Positions 16,779 to 26,517 of a DNA stretch of 64,000 bases are shown here, one piece after another; position 1 is the first letter of the stretch, and each line of letters opens with the position of its first letter. Origin of the DNA: Hydrogenophaga sp. (lineage in GTDB: Bacteria > Pseudomonadota > Gammaproteobacteria > Burkholderiales > Burkholderiaceae_C); the NCBI GenBank assembly GCA_016741995.1, contig JACVCO010000002.1:62001-126000 (forward strand). The letters are read 5' to 3'. The translations under genes were made by a program, and so were the position numbers. The notes under the pieces are model-generated. The model was given only the letters and a program-made list of their open reading frames with translations. It was not told where the DNA came from and did no database searches.

Positions 16779-17855
16779 TCAGGCGGGCGTGGCGCTGTCC
16801 ACCGTCGGCAGGTGCGCGAGGATGTCGCGCCACGCGCCGAGTTCCGGCTTGCCCGGTTTGCGCGCGCCGAAGAACATGGCCATGAGCTCGCCCCGCGTGT
16901 CGAAGGCTTCGAGCGAGGTGACCACGCCGTCGCTGGTGGGCTTCTCCACCACCCAGGCTTCGTCGATCAGGTCTTCGCGCAGGTGCAGGTTGAAGCCCGG
17001 GTCGAGCACGTTGAGCCAGGTCTTGCCATTCATCTCCATCGGCTCGATGCGCTTGACCGGGCCGGTGTGGATCTGGATGCAGCCCGGGCTGCCCACGAAC
17101 ACCATGATCGGCGTGCCTTCGAAGGCCGCTTCCATCAGCGTTTCGCGCAGGGCGTTGCGGTCCACGCGGCGTGTGTAACGGCCTTCGACCAGGCGAAAGC
17201 TCTGGCGGCGTTCCACACCGAACTGGCGCAACAGCGGGAAGAACTGGTGCGTGTCGGTCATCGCGCCCCAGGCCTGGCCGAACGCGTTGACGTCGATGTT
17301 GGCCGCAGCGGGCTTGGCGCTCGCGGCCGCTGCGGGTTCGAAGCCCACGGTGGCGGCCGGGTCCGACCACCGCGCGATCACCTGGCGCCAGGCTTCGCGG
17401 TCGCTGGTCTCGCGCACGAAGATCTTGTGCACGGCGGTGCCGTGCTTGTCGAAGAACTGCAGGCTGGGCACGGCTTCGGTGCCGGGGTTCTGCGGCCGTT
17501 CGGTGACGGCCAGGCCCGCGTGCCACTGGTTGAAGAACAGGCGCAGGTCGATGTCTTCGCCCAGCGCGAGGCCGACCGGGCCTTCGCCCGAGAGTTTTTC
17601 GTACACGCCGGTCTTCTCGTGCACCGTGCTCTCGTTGCGCGTGAGCGCGAGCAGCGGGCCGCAGGGCTTGAGTGACTGCAGCAGCGCGAGCCAGTCGCGT
17701 TTGAGCGCGACGGCCTGCGTGGGTGCATCGCTCGCGCCGATGTACGCGGCCAGGGCGGCGCCCTCGCTCGCGCCGATCGCTTCGGCGGCGTCGCGCGCGC
17801 GCAGGCCTTTGGCGCGGGCGGCTTCGTAGGCGGTGCGGATCTCGTGGGTGTTCAT
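16779..17855 (-). CDS. hmuS: haemin-degrading / haem-transfer factor
   Basis: A 358-residue protein of the HemS/HmuS/ChuS family with two tandem copies of the fold, about residues 35-170 and 205-345. The two copies share patterns such as HKIFVRETSD and IQIHTGPVKRIEPM. It acts in the cytoplasm, where it stores, transfers or breaks down imported haem. I chose the ATG at 17855 because it lies 20 bp after hmuR and gives the expected length. It is third in the order hemP-hmuR-hmuS-hmuT-hmuU-hmuV. Confidence 0.92.
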   Translation of the reverse strand: MNTHEIRTAYEAARAKGLRARDAAEAIGASEGAALAAYIGASDAPTQAVALKRDWLALLQSLKPCGPLLALTRNESTVHEKTGVYEKLSGEGPVGLALGEDIDLRLFFNQWHAGLAVTERPQNPGTEAVPSLQFFDKHGTAVHKIFVRETSDREAWRQVIARWSDPAATVGFEPAAAASAKPAAANIDVNAFGQAWGAMTDTHQFFPLLRQFGVERRQSFRLVEGRYTRRVDRNALRETLMEAAFEGTPIMVFVGSPGCIQIHTGPVKRIEPMEMNGKTWLNVLDPGFNLHLREDLIDEAWVVEKPTSDGVVTSLEAFDTRGELMAMFFGARKPGKPELGAWRDILAHLPTVDSATPA

Positions 17856-17875
17856 GTGTTTTCCTTCGGCGGGGG

Positions 17876-20116
17876 TCAGAAGTCGGTGACCAGGGCGAGC
17901 GACAGGCTGCGGCCCGGTGAGGTGAAGTTGTCCAGCGTGGCCGAGTTGCCGGCGACGCCCTGCACGTTGGCCCACGCCCAGTACTTGCGGTCGGTCACGT
18001 TGTGCACGGCCGCGCTCAGGCGCGTGCTGGGCGTGACGCGCCAGCTCGCGCGCAGGTCCAGCGTGGTCCAGGCGGGGGTGCTGTACTGCAGCGGCGTGTT
18101 CGCGAAGTTGATGTCGTCGCCCTTCTTGGCGGCGGTGTGCGTGACGGTGGCGCCCAGCGTCCAGTCGGCGATGCGGTGCTCGGCACCCATCACCAGCTTG
18201 GCCGGGTTGACCGAGTTCAGCGGCCGGTTCGCGACCGTGTCCTTGCCTTGCGTGCGGCCGTAGCCCAGGCGCAGCGTGGTGGCCGGCGTCACGGCCCAGC
18301 GGCCTTCGAGCTCGAAGCCGCTGAGCGTCACGCGGCCGCGGTTGACCGCCATGTACTGCAGCGGGCTGCCCGCCGCGCCGGTGCCGCTGATGACAACGTT
18401 GTCCTCGATGAAATCCTTGTAGCGGCCGGTGAACGCCGTGGCCAGCCAGTTGAGCCGCCCGTGTTCGCCGCGCGCACCGAGTTCGAGCGTGCGGCTGCTC
18501 TCGGGCTTGAGGTTGGGGTTGGGGTTGGTGCTGTAGAAGAACGGGCCGGTGACGTTCTGATAGAAGTTGTTGAGCTGCAGCGGGCTGGGCGCCTTGAAGC
18601 CGGCCGCGAGGTTGGCAAAGACCTGCCAGCTCGGCTCGGGGCGGAAGATCAGGCCCAGCTTGGGCGAGAGCGCGCTGTCGGACAGGCTGACCGGATTCAG
18701 CGGGTACAGCGGGCCGGCTTTGGCGTCGAGGTTGAAGCGGTCGTAGCGCAGCGCGGGCACGATGCTCCAGCGGTCGCTCACGAACTCGCTCTGCACGAAC
18801 AGCGCGGCCGTGGTTTCGCGCGTGGTCGGGAAGCGTTGCAGCGGGTAGACCTCGCCACCGGGCGGCGTGACGCCGGTGACCAGGTTGTCGAGATCGGCGA
18901 CCGAGACATCCACCCCGTAGATCAGCGTGTTGGCCCAACCGTTGCCCAGCGGGCGCGTGCGCTCGGCCTGCAGCACGGCTTGCCACAGATCTTCCTGGTA
19001 GGTCAGGTCGCGCACGCGCTGGTTGGGCACGGCGGTGCGCAACTCGCGCGTGACCTCGCGCGATTCGGATTGCTGATAGCCGACCGTAGCGCGCAGCGAG
19101 TCGGCCCAGGCGGCGTCCATCGCAAAGCGGCCGTCCCAGCTCAGGCGCGTGCGCTGCATGTCGGTGTCGCCGTCCAGGTCCAGCGTGCCGGCGGCGGTGG
19201 CCGTGCGTGCGCTCAGGGCCTCGACCTCGCTGGACTTGTCCACGTGCTCGAGCGTGAGCGTGTGCGTCTGCCCGCCACCGGGCGTGAGCACGAGCTTGCC
19301 CAGTGCCGAGACGCTCTTGTCCTTCTGCGGGTTGGGCGCGGTGCGGTTGACGTTGGGTGCGTGGTTCTCGCCCATGTTGTCGAGCTCTTTCGCGCGGCCC
19401 ACCTGCACGCTGCCCAGCCACTGCAGGCGTTCATTGACGACGCCCGCGAGCGTGACGCCGACGCCGAGGCTGCTGTCCTCGCTGTCGGCGCGGACGCCGG
19501 CGCGCCCACCGAAGGTCTTGCCGTCCTTGAGCAGTTCCCTGGGCGTGGTGGTGTACATGGCCACCATGCCGGCCAGGCCGTCGGAGCCATACAGCGCGGA
19601 GGCCGAGCCGCGCAGGATCTCCACGCGCGAGATCAGGCCGAGGTCGTAGTAGTCGCGCCCGAAAGAGGCCGAGCCCAGCACGTCGTTGCTGAGCGCGCGC
19701 GGCATGCGGATGCCGTCGACCGTGAGCAGCACGCGGTTGCCGTCGAGGCCGCGGATGTTGAAGCCGGCGTTGCCGTCGCGGCCGGTGGAGCCTTGCACGG
19801 CACCGAAGCGTTGCGGCGCGCGCTTGACGTCCACGTTGGGCAGTTCGCGCACGAGTTCGCGGATGTCCTGCGCGCGCGTCGGGTCCAGCGCTTCGCCTTC
19901 GATCACGTCCACCCGCGCGGGCACGTCCTCCAGTTCGCGCTCGCTGCGCGAGCCGGAGATCACCACGGGCTTGAGCGTGCCGCTCGCTTGCGCGATGGTC
20001 TGGCCATCGGCCGGGGCGGGGAGGGTCTGGGCCCAACTGGTGCTGGCGAGCAGCGCGCAGGCCAGCGCCACGGGGCGCAGGGGAGAAGGACGGAAGGCAG
20101 GGTGGGGGGCTGTCAC
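17876..20116 (-). CDS. hmuR: TonB-dependent haem/haemoglobin receptor
   Basis: An outer-membrane receptor of about 746 residues with signal peptide (ALACALLASTSWA-Q). The plug domain carries DRDGNAGFNIRGLDGNRVLL-type motifs, and a 22-strand-type barrel ends in Phe (LALVTDF). The haem-receptor boxes are visible: a FRAP-like GFKAPSPLQLNNFYQN and an NPNL box (STNPNPNLKPESS) near residue 530. No ATG lies at the right place. I prefer the GTG at 20116, with AGGTGA just upstream, over the GTG at 20143. It moves haem into the periplasm using TonB energy, and is preceded by hemP and a putative Fur site. Confidence 0.92.
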   Translation of the reverse strand: MTAPHPAFRPSPLRPVALACALLASTSWAQTLPAPADGQTIAQASGTLKPVVISGSRSERELEDVPARVDVIEGEALDPTRAQDIRELVRELPNVDVKRAPQRFGAVQGSTGRDGNAGFNIRGLDGNRVLLTVDGIRMPRALSNDVLGSASFGRDYYDLGLISRVEILRGSASALYGSDGLAGMVAMYTTTPRELLKDGKTFGGRAGVRADSEDSSLGVGVTLAGVVNERLQWLGSVQVGRAKELDNMGENHAPNVNRTAPNPQKDKSVSALGKLVLTPGGGQTHTLTLEHVDKSSEVEALSARTATAAGTLDLDGDTDMQRTRLSWDGRFAMDAAWADSLRATVGYQQSESREVTRELRTAVPNQRVRDLTYQEDLWQAVLQAERTRPLGNGWANTLIYGVDVSVADLDNLVTGVTPPGGEVYPLQRFPTTRETTAALFVQSEFVSDRWSIVPALRYDRFNLDAKAGPLYPLNPVSLSDSALSPKLGLIFRPEPSWQVFANLAAGFKAPSPLQLNNFYQNVTGPFFYSTNPNPNLKPESSRTLELGARGEHGRLNWLATAFTGRYKDFIEDNVVISGTGAAGSPLQYMAVNRGRVTLSGFELEGRWAVTPATTLRLGYGRTQGKDTVANRPLNSVNPAKLVMGAEHRIADWTLGATVTHTAAKKGDDINFANTPLQYSTPAWTTLDLRASWRVTPSTRLSAAVHNVTDRKYWAWANVQGVAGNSATLDNFTSPGRSLSLALVTDF

Positions 20117-20158
20117 GGGGTCACCTGGTGTGGTTGGAAACACAGGCTGGCTCGTGAC

Positions 20159-20174
20159 ACCGCCGCGGGGCGGT
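20159..20174. other. GC hairpin between hemP and hmuR
   Basis: A perfect inverted repeat, ACCGCC - GCGG loop - GGCGGT, lies between the hemP stop and the hmuR start. No T-tract follows, so it is not a standard terminator. It could be an mRNA processing or stability element, but similar GC hairpins arise by chance in such DNA. Confidence 0.3.
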
Positions 20175-20223
20175 TACTGGCTGGCTTACGGGGGGGCGGG
20201 CAGGGCGCGGATGGCAGGCGTCC

Positions 20224-20403
20224 TTACTTGGTGAGGATCAGCTTGTTCTGCGCGGTGAGGCTGAGCCGATAGACCTGCCCGGCGTGCTCGATGTAGACCT
20301 CGCGCCGCCCGCCACTGAGTTCGGCAAACGCCACCCGCGGCGCCGGGGCCTGCGCGCTCGCGGGGGTGGTGATGGTGGGCGGGGGAGAGGTATTCGGGTT
20401 CAC
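20224..20403 (-). CDS. hemP: haemin uptake protein HemP
   Basis: A small protein of 59 residues if the GTG at 20403 is used; an ATG at 20442 would add 13 residues. The C-terminal GGRREVYIEHAGQVYRLSLT followed by AQNKLILTK is the HemP signature. HemP family members precede haem receptor genes in betaproteobacteria and have been described as aiding expression of the receptor operon. The upstream ATGs overlap the putative Fur box, so the later GTG is more likely the real start; this is a judgement. It is the first gene of the haem operon. Confidence 0.85.
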   Translation of the reverse strand: MNPNTSPPPTITTPASAQAPAPRVAFAELSGGRREVYIEHAGQVYRLSLTAQNKLILTK

Positions 20404-20409
20404 GCAACA

Positions 20410-20438
20410 AGTATAAACACAAATACGAACCATTCTCA
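20410..20438 (-). promoter_or_regulatory. putative Fur-regulated promoter of the haem operon
   Basis: On the minus strand, TGAGAATGGTTCGTA (20424-20438) matches the left half of a 7-1-7 Fur box well and the right half poorly. A good -10 hexamer TATACT lies at 20410-20415, with no clear -35. If this -10 is used, transcription would start near 20403, which would make the GTG start of hemP leaderless or nearly so. Iron repression of a haem operon fits, but the site is imperfect. Confidence 0.45.
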
Positions 20439-20493
20439 TCATATGGATGAAAAAATCGGGCCCGAAGGCCCGATGCGAAAGGGCAGTCCTCGC

Positions 20494-22479
20494 TCAGGGC
20501 AGCACTTCGGCCCGCACGGCAAGGTTCTGGATGCGCAGGTCCTGCGCCGCGGCGCGGTCGGCCTCGGTGTAGGGCGTGGCGCGCGGGTGGGTGGCGATCA
20601 TGAAATCGGCCAGGGCGCGTTGTTCGCCGCCCGCGGCGGTGAAGCCGCTGCCCACCATCAGGTTCACGCGGTTGGGGGCCGACACGCCGGCGAAGGGGTA
20701 GCCATCGCCACCGTCGGCCAGGAAGCCGAGCGTGACCAGGCGGTAGGGGGTGCCGGGCGCGACGGCCAGTGCGCCGGCGCTGTAGACCACCTCGGGCGTG
20801 TTCAGCGGGCCGGTGCCGTCGGGGTCGTCCACCACCAGGGTGCGGATGCGCGAGCCTGCGGGTTGGGCCGGGTCGTAGCTGAAGCGCAGGCCGGCCACTT
20901 GCGGGAAGCGGCCCTGGCTGCCGAGCGCGGCAACGCCGTGTTCGAGCAATGCCTTCAGTTCTTCTGCCGTAACGCTGAGCACGCTCAGGCCGTTGTTGAA
21001 GCGCAGGGCGAACTCGATGTCGAGTTGCGAGATGTCGCCGGCCTGCTTGCCCACGCCGGCGTTGGCGCGCGTCGGGCCCTTGGTGCCGGTGGTGGCGCCG
21101 GGCGCGATGTCGAAGGCGCCGATGGAGGCGCGGATGCCGCCGCCGTTCTTGAGCGAGATCGCGGTCGATGGTTCGCCATTGGCCTGGGCGTAGGCCAGGT
21201 TGGCCAGCGCGCTCAGGTGGCCGAGGTTGGTTTCCTCGTTGCGCACGAAGCTGCGGTCGCCCTCGAGGTACACGCTGGCGGCACCGAACAGGTTGCCGTC
21301 CTTGGCGGCGATCACGGTAGCGATCTTGTCGGCGATGGTGACGACGCCGGCCGTGGCGCTGGTCAGGCTGGTGCCGGCGCGCGTCAGGCCGTCGCTGTCG
21401 GTGGCCCAGGCGCCGTTCAGTGCGGCGTCCAGCCGCGCGGGGATGATGCGGCCCGCGGCGTCGAACGGCAGCACGATGCGGCCGAGGTACTTGTAGTCGG
21501 CGTCCACGTTCACCACCAGCACCGGCTCGCCGGCGGGCGAGGTGTAGCGCAGCGGGTAGGTGCCCTGGTTCGTGTCACCGGGGCGGATGCGGTCGTCGGC
21601 GTCGAACAGGCGGGTGTTGGAGCCGCCGGCCACGATCAGGTCGACACCGCGCAGGCGCGTGGCCAGCGCCTGTTCCACGCTGATCTGCTGCATGTGCGCG
21701 AGCAGGATCACCTTGTCGATGCCGGTGGCGGTGAGCGCGTCCACCTTGGGCTGGATCTCGGCCGCGAGGGCGTCCACGTCGGTGCCGGCCGGGCGCACGG
21801 TGATGCCGCCGGTGGAGGTGATGCTGGCCAGCGTGGGCGTGCTCGCCCCGACGATGCCGATGCGCTCGCCGTCGACCGTGATGACGGTGCTGCCCGACAG
21901 GCGGTTGGCCTGCGTCGCGGCATCGCCGCCATCCGGCACCACACGCGCGGCCACGTTGCTGTCGGTGGAGAAATCCAGGTTGGCCGAGAGGTGCGGGAAC
22001 TGCGCGCCGCGCCAGCCGCCGCCGGCGTTGATCAGCGCGTTGAAGAAGTTGGTGCCCATGTCCAGGTCGTGGTTGCCCACGGCCGAGGCCTGCAGGCCCA
22101 TGAGGTTGAGGATCTCGATGTCGCCGCGGCCCGCCCCGGTAGCGCCGAGCTCGGTGGTGAGCGAGGCGTCGTCGGCCGCGTTGAAGAACGGGCCGGGGAT
22201 GTGGTTGTCGCCCGACGACAGGAAGACGGTGCGGTTCGGGTAAGCGGCGCGGAAGGTGTTCACCAGCGCGGAGAGCGCCTTCGAGTTCGCGACCAGGTCC
22301 CCACCGCTGTCCATGTCGGCCACATGCAGCACCTGCAGGGTGAAAGCGGCGGTGGGCGGGGGTGGGTCGGCGGGCGCCGGGGCGTCGCTGCCGCCGCCGC
22401 AGGCGGCGAGCAGGGCCGCTGCCAGGGCGGCGGTGAGGGTGGTCATGGCGCGTCGGCGCAGGCGGTCATGGGGTGTCAT
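20494..22479 (-). CDS. 5'-nucleotidase / metallophosphatase lipoprotein
   Basis: A 661-residue lipoprotein (lipobox ALLAAC, Cys at about 27) of the UshA/5'-nucleotidase family. The N-terminal calcineurin-like domain has the metal motifs [23 protein letters not shown] and VGNHDLDMG, and a His-containing AHMQQI segment. The C-terminal domain includes [11 protein letters not shown] and [20 protein letters not shown]. It probably hydrolyses nucleotides or sugar-phosphate substrates at the cell envelope. Typical family members are shorter (about 520-550 residues). An ATG 33 bases later is an alternative start. It stands alone between hemP and divergent dcd. Confidence 0.85.
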   Translation of the reverse strand: MTPHDRLRRRAMTTLTAALAAALLAACGGGSDAPAPADPPPPTAAFTLQVLHVADMDSGGDLVANSKALSALVNTFRAAYPNRTVFLSSGDNHIPGPFFNAADDASLTTELGATGAGRGDIEILNLMGLQASAVGNHDLDMGTNFFNALINAGGGWRGAQFPHLSANLDFSTDSNVAARVVPDGGDAATQANRLSGSTVITVDGERIGIVGASTPTLASITSTGGITVRPAGTDVDALAAEIQPKVDALTATGIDKVILLAHMQQISVEQALATRLRGVDLIVAGGSNTRLFDADDRIRPGDTNQGTYPLRYTSPAGEPVLVVNVDADYKYLGRIVLPFDAAGRIIPARLDAALNGAWATDSDGLTRAGTSLTSATAGVVTIADKIATVIAAKDGNLFGAASVYLEGDRSFVRNEETNLGHLSALANLAYAQANGEPSTAISLKNGGGIRASIGAFDIAPGATTGTKGPTRANAGVGKQAGDISQLDIEFALRFNNGLSVLSVTAEELKALLEHGVAALGSQGRFPQVAGLRFSYDPAQPAGSRIRTLVVDDPDGTGPLNTPEVVYSAGALAVAPGTPYRLVTLGFLADGGDGYPFAGVSAPNRVNLMVGSGFTAAGGEQRALADFMIATHPRATPYTEADRAAAQDLRIQNLAVRAEVLP

Positions 22480-22595
22480 GGTGGCATCCGGACGGTTGGG
22501 GACGCGCCGCAGTGTTCGGCCACCGTGTGTCGAGCGCGTGTAGGGTCGATGACAGATCGGCCGGGGTTGCCCGGCCCTGCCTACAATCGCGCGCC

Positions 22596-23162
22596 ATGAG
22601 CATCAAGAGCGACAAGTGGATCCGCCGCATGGCCGAACAGCACGGCCTGATCGAACCCTTCGAGCCCGGGCAGGTGCGCCAGGTCGACGGCAAACGGGTG
22701 ATCAGCTACGGCACCTCGAGCTACGGCTACGACATCCGCTGTGCGCCCGAATTCAAGGTGTTCACCAACATCCACAGCACCGTGGTCGACCCGAAGAACT
22801 TCGACGAGAAGAGCTTCGTGGATTTCCATGGCGACCACTGCATCATCCCGCCCAACAGCTTCGCGCTGGCGCGCACGGTGGAGTACTTCCGCATCCCGCG
22901 CAATGTGCTCACCATCTGCCTGGGCAAGAGCACCTACGCCCGCTGCGGGATCATCGTCAACGTCACGCCCTTCGAGCCCGAATGGGAGGGCTACGTGACG
23001 CTGGAGTTCAGCAACACCACCCCGCTGCCGGCCAAGATCTACGCGGGCGAGGGCTGCGCGCAGGTGCTGTTCTTCGAGAGCGACGAGGTCTGCGACGTGT
23101 CCTACAAGGACCGCGGCGGCAAGTACCAGGGGCAGGTCGGGGTCACGCTGCCCAAGGCCTGA
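22596..23162 (+). CDS. dcd: dCTP deaminase
   Basis: A 188-residue protein starting [20 protein letters not shown]. The catalytic and binding motifs are [40 protein letters not shown] and [20 protein letters not shown], with the active-site Glu in the last one. It converts dCTP to dUTP in the cytoplasm for dTTP synthesis. The ATG has no Shine-Dalgarno sequence; a TACAAT hexamer nine bases upstream could be a -10 box of a nearly leaderless transcript, but no -35 is visible. Confidence 0.95.
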   Translation: MSIKSDKWIRRMAEQHGLIEPFEPGQVRQVDGKRVISYGTSSYGYDIRCAPEFKVFTNIHSTVVDPKNFDEKSFVDFHGDHCIIPPNSFALARTVEYFRIPRNVLTICLGKSTYARCGIIVNVTPFEPEWEGYVTLEFSNTTPLPAKIYAGEGCAQVLFFESDEVCDVSYKDRGGKYQGQVGVTLPKA

Positions 23163-23214
23163 AGACTCGCCTACCATCGTGCCCACGCCGGGCCACCGGC
23201 ACAGGAGGCGCGCG

Positions 23215-24102
23215 ATGAAGTGGGAAAACAACCGGCAGTCCGACCAGATCGAGGACCGGCGCAACAGCCCTGGCGGCGGCGGGCGCATGCCGCGCATCGG
23301 CGGTGGCCGGGGCATCGGTATCGGCACCATCGCCATCGCGCTGATCGCGGGCTGGGTGTTCGGCATCAACCCGCTCACCATCCTGGGCGCGCTGGACGGT
23401 GGTGGGATGCAGGCGCCGGCGCCGATGGAGGCACCCCAGGGCCAGGCCGGTGCACCCAGCGACGACATGGGCCGCTTCGTGGCGGCGGTGCTGGGTGGCA
23501 CCGAGGACGCCTGGGACGGCATCTTCCGGGCGTCGGGCGCGCAGTACCAGAAACCGCGCCTGGTGCTGTTCCGCGGTGCCACGCCCACGGCCTGCGGCAC
23601 CGGGCAGTCGGCCATGGGGCCGTTCTACTGCCCGGGTGACCAGAAGGTCTATATCGACCTGAGCTTCTATGACACCCTGCGCCGCCAGCTCGGCGCCCCG
23701 GGCGATTTCGCGCAGGCCTACGTGATCGCGCACGAGGTCGGCCACCACGTGCAGAACCTGCTGGGCATCACCGACCAGATGGAGAAAGCGCGCGGCCGCG
23801 TGAGCGAACGGGAATACAACGCCCTGTCGGTGCGGCTGGAGCTGCAGGCCGACTGTTTCGCGGGCATCTGGGCCCACCACAACCACAAGAGCGGCGGCGT
23901 GATCGAGCCCGGCGACGTGGAGGAGGCGCTCAACGCCGCCGCGGCCATCGGCGACGACGCGCTGCAGAAGAAAAGCCAGGGCCATGTGGTGCCCGACAGC
24001 TTCACCCACGGCACCAGCGCGCAGCGCCAGCGCTGGTTCCACAAAGGCCTGGAAACGGGCGATGTTCGCGCCTGCGACACCTTCAAGGCGACGGCACTTT
24101 GA
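23215..24102 (+). CDS. neutral zinc metallopeptidase, YpfJ type
   Basis: A 295-residue protein with a short basic, Gly-rich N-terminus and one membrane helix (IGTIAIALIAGWVFGINPLT, about 38-57). The zinc site is AHEVGHHVQNLLG (HExxH, about residues 176-185), with a downstream Glu-bearing LELQADCFAGIWAHH. Cysteines in TACGTGQ and FYCPGD are also family features. The domain faces the periplasm if the single helix is an anchor. AGGAGG is placed correctly before the ATG at 23215. It starts 52 bp after dcd and may be co-transcribed. The substrate is unknown. Confidence 0.9.
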   Translation: MKWENNRQSDQIEDRRNSPGGGGRMPRIGGGRGIGIGTIAIALIAGWVFGINPLTILGALDGGGMQAPAPMEAPQGQAGAPSDDMGRFVAAVLGGTEDAWDGIFRASGAQYQKPRLVLFRGATPTACGTGQSAMGPFYCPGDQKVYIDLSFYDTLRRQLGAPGDFAQAYVIAHEVGHHVQNLLGITDQMEKARGRVSEREYNALSVRLELQADCFAGIWAHHNHKSGGVIEPGDVEEALNAAAAIGDDALQKKSQGHVVPDSFTHGTSAQRQRWFHKGLETGDVRACDTFKATAL

Positions 24103-24208
24103 GCGCTTTGGCGGCGGTTCCAGCCTGAAAATGGCTTGGATGCGACAATAGCGGGCTCTTTTGTGGTCTGCCCTGGTATTGCCGGGGTGGGTCACCCACC
24201 GACCCGAC

Positions 24209-25651
24209 ATGACCCAAAGCTTCTCTGAACTCAACCTCGCGCCGGCGCTCGCGAGGGCCGTGGCCGACATGGGCTACGAGACCATGACGCCCATCCAGGC
24301 CCAGGCGATCCCGCAGGTGCTGACCGGCCGCGACGTGATGGGCGCCGCCCAGACCGGCACCGGCAAGACCGCCGCGTTCAGCCTGCCGCTGCTGCAGCGC
24401 CTGCTCAAGCACGAGAACGCGTCCACCTCGCCCGCGCGCCACCCGGTGCGCGCGCTGGTGCTGCTGCCCACGCGCGAACTGGCCGACCAGGTGGCCGAGC
24501 AGGTCAAGCTCTACGCCAAGCACACGCAGCTGCGCAGCACGGTGGTGTTCGGCGGCATCGACATGAAGCCGCAGACCGCCGAGCTCAAGAAGGGCGTGGA
24601 GGTGCTGGTGGCCACGCCGGGGCGTCTGCTGGACCACATCGAGGCCAAGAACTGCGTGCTGAACCAGGTCGAGTACGTGGTGCTCGACGAGGCGGACCGC
24701 ATGCTCGACATCGGCTTCCTGCCCGATCTGCAGCGCATCCTGAGCTACCTGCCCAAGCAACGCACCACGTTGCTGTTTTCGGCCACGTTCTCGCCCGAGA
24801 TCAAGCGCCTGGCCAACAGCTATCTGCAGGACCCGATCACGGTGGAAGTGGCGCGCTCCAACGCCACCGCTTCCACGGTGGAGCAGCATTTCTACCGAGT
24901 GGACGACGACGACAAGCGCGCCACGCTGCACCGTATCGTGCGCGAGCGCGGCATCAAGCAGGCCTTCGTGTTCGTCAACAGCAAGCTCGGTTGCGCGCGC
25001 CTGGCGCGTTCGCTGGAACGCGAAGGCCTGAACACCACCGCGCTGCACGGCGACAAGAGCCAGGACGAGCGCCTGAAAGCGCTCGACGCCTTCAAGCAGG
25101 GCAACGTCGATCTGCTGGTGTGCACCGACGTGGCCGCCCGCGGGCTGGACATCAAGGACGTGCCCGCGGTGTTCAACTTCGACATTCCGTTCAACGCCGA
25201 GGACTACGTGCACCGCATCGGCCGCACCGGGCGCGCGGGCGCGTCTGGCCTGGCGGTGTCCTTCGTGAGCGGCAAGGACGCGCGCCTGGTGGGCGACCTG
25301 GAAAAGCTGCTGGGCAAGAAGCTGGAGATCGAGGCACTGGAGCTGGAGGCCGATCGCCGCCCCGCAGGCCGTTTCAACGATGGCCAGCGTGCCTGGGAGC
25401 GCGACGAGTCGCCTCGCGAACCGCGTGAACCGCGCGCCGCCCGCCCGCAACCGGCGCCGCGCGCCCCGCGTGCCCCGGCCGATCCCTTCTTCGATCAGCC
25501 CTACGAGGCCAAGGGCAGCGATGCACCGCCGTCGTGGGAAAACGCGCAACGCGCCGCCGCTGCCGCGCCGCGTGGGGTATCGCCCAACATCAAGACACGG
25601 CGCAAGGTCGCTGCCCTGTTCAAGGCCTCGTCGCCCACCGAGGGCGGCTGA
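24209..25651 (+). CDS. rhlE: DEAD-box RNA helicase, RhlE type
   Basis: A 480-residue helicase with the motifs in order: Q motif region YETMTPIQAQAIPQV, motif I AQTGTGKT (about 47-54), PTRELADQV, TPGRLLD, motif II VLDEADRMLD, motif III FSATFS, and motif VI HRIGRTGRAG. The C-terminal about 90 residues are a basic, Pro/Ala/Arg-rich disordered tail, as in RhlE proteins of Burkholderiales. It remodels RNA structures, probably in ribosome assembly or RNA turnover. I chose the ATG at 24209 (MTQSFSELNLAPAL). Confidence 0.95.
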   Translation: MTQSFSELNLAPALARAVADMGYETMTPIQAQAIPQVLTGRDVMGAAQTGTGKTAAFSLPLLQRLLKHENASTSPARHPVRALVLLPTRELADQVAEQVKLYAKHTQLRSTVVFGGIDMKPQTAELKKGVEVLVATPGRLLDHIEAKNCVLNQVEYVVLDEADRMLDIGFLPDLQRILSYLPKQRTTLLFSATFSPEIKRLANSYLQDPITVEVARSNATASTVEQHFYRVDDDDKRATLHRIVRERGIKQAFVFVNSKLGCARLARSLEREGLNTTALHGDKSQDERLKALDAFKQGNVDLLVCTDVAARGLDIKDVPAVFNFDIPFNAEDYVHRIGRTGRAGASGLAVSFVSGKDARLVGDLEKLLGKKLEIEALELEADRRPAGRFNDGQRAWERDESPREPREPRAARPQPAPRAPRAPADPFFDQPYEAKGSDAPPSWENAQRAAAAAPRGVSPNIKTRRKVAALFKASSPTEGG

Positions 25652-25671
25652 AGCCGCGTCCGGGCGCCCGC

Positions 25672-26508
25672 TCAGTCGCCGCCCGGTGCCTGCGCCTGAT
25701 CGCAGTGCACCTCGATGAATTCCATCTCCCCGCGCCCGGTGCCGATGCGCGCCGCCGTGAGGCACCCGCCCCAGACACAACCGGTGTCGAGCGCCAGCAG
25801 CAGCGGCTCGCGCACGCGCCCGAGCGTGGACCAGTGGCCGAACGCCACCGGCACATCGGCCGTGCGGCGCCCGGGCACCAGGTACCAGGGCATGTGGCCC
25901 GCGGGCGGCGTGGCTGCGGCGCTCTTGGTGGCGAACTCCATCTCGCCGTCGGCGGTGCAGAAGCGCAGCCGCGTGAAGGCGTTGACGATCACGCGCAGCC
26001 GGTCGCTGCCTTCGAGCGTGGGCGCCCAGCGCGCGGGCTGGTTGCCGTACATGCGGTGCAGGAAGCCGACCCAGTCGTCGCCCTGCAGCACGGTCTCCAC
26101 CTCGTGCGCGAGTTCGAGCGCGTCGAACGAACTCCACTGCGGCAACACGCCCGCGTGCACCAGCAGCCAGCCGCGCTCCATGAGCGCCAGCGGGCGCTGG
26201 CGCATCCAGTCGATCAGGGCCTCGCGGTCGGGTGCGGCCAGCACGTCGCCGAAGGTGTCGCTGCGGTGCGGCTTGCGCACGCCGTGCGCCACCGCGAGCA
26301 GGTGCAGATCGTGGTTGCCGAGCAGGGTCTGCGCGCTGTGGCCCAGCGCGATCAGGCGGCGCATGGCCGCGAGCGAGCCGGGCCCGCGGTTGACCAGGTC
26401 GCCGAGTACGATGAGCCGGTCCCGGCTGGGCGAGAAGTCGATGGCGTCGAGCAAGCGGCCCAGCGCGTCGTCGCAGCCCTGCACGTCGCCGATGAAATAC
26501 AGTGACAT
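25672..26508 (-). CDS. apaH: symmetrical diadenosine tetraphosphatase
   Basis: A 278-residue metallophosphatase with the family motifs YFIGDVQGCDDALGRLLD, GDLVNRGPGS and LLGNHDLHLLAVAHG at the N-terminus, and LLVHAGVLPQWS further on. ApaH hydrolyses Ap4A to two ADP in the cytoplasm. The C-terminus (ALDTGCVWGGCLTAARI) is also typical. It is divergent from the CBS-domain gene at 26518, with only nine bases between the two start codons, so at least one promoter lies inside the opposite coding region. Confidence 0.93.
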   Translation of the reverse strand: MSLYFIGDVQGCDDALGRLLDAIDFSPSRDRLIVLGDLVNRGPGSLAAMRRLIALGHSAQTLLGNHDLHLLAVAHGVRKPHRSDTFGDVLAAPDREALIDWMRQRPLALMERGWLLVHAGVLPQWSSFDALELAHEVETVLQGDDWVGFLHRMYGNQPARWAPTLEGSDRLRVIVNAFTRLRFCTADGEMEFATKSAAATPPAGHMPWYLVPGRRTADVPVAFGHWSTLGRVREPLLLALDTGCVWGGCLTAARIGTGRGEMEFIEVHCDQAQAPGGD

Positions 26509-26517
26509 GAAGCCATT

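Noticed and set aside
18505-18535. Short GGTTGG tandem repeat
   Set aside because: It encodes the NPNPNL box of the haem receptor and is explained by coding.
18002-20272. A 756-codon plus-strand frame opposite hmuR
   Set aside because: Antisense shadow of a clear TonB receptor; no recognisable domain.
22582-22587. TACAAT as the promoter of a leaderless dcd transcript
   Set aside because: Spacing to the ATG would fit, but no -35 element was found, so it is not listed as a feature.
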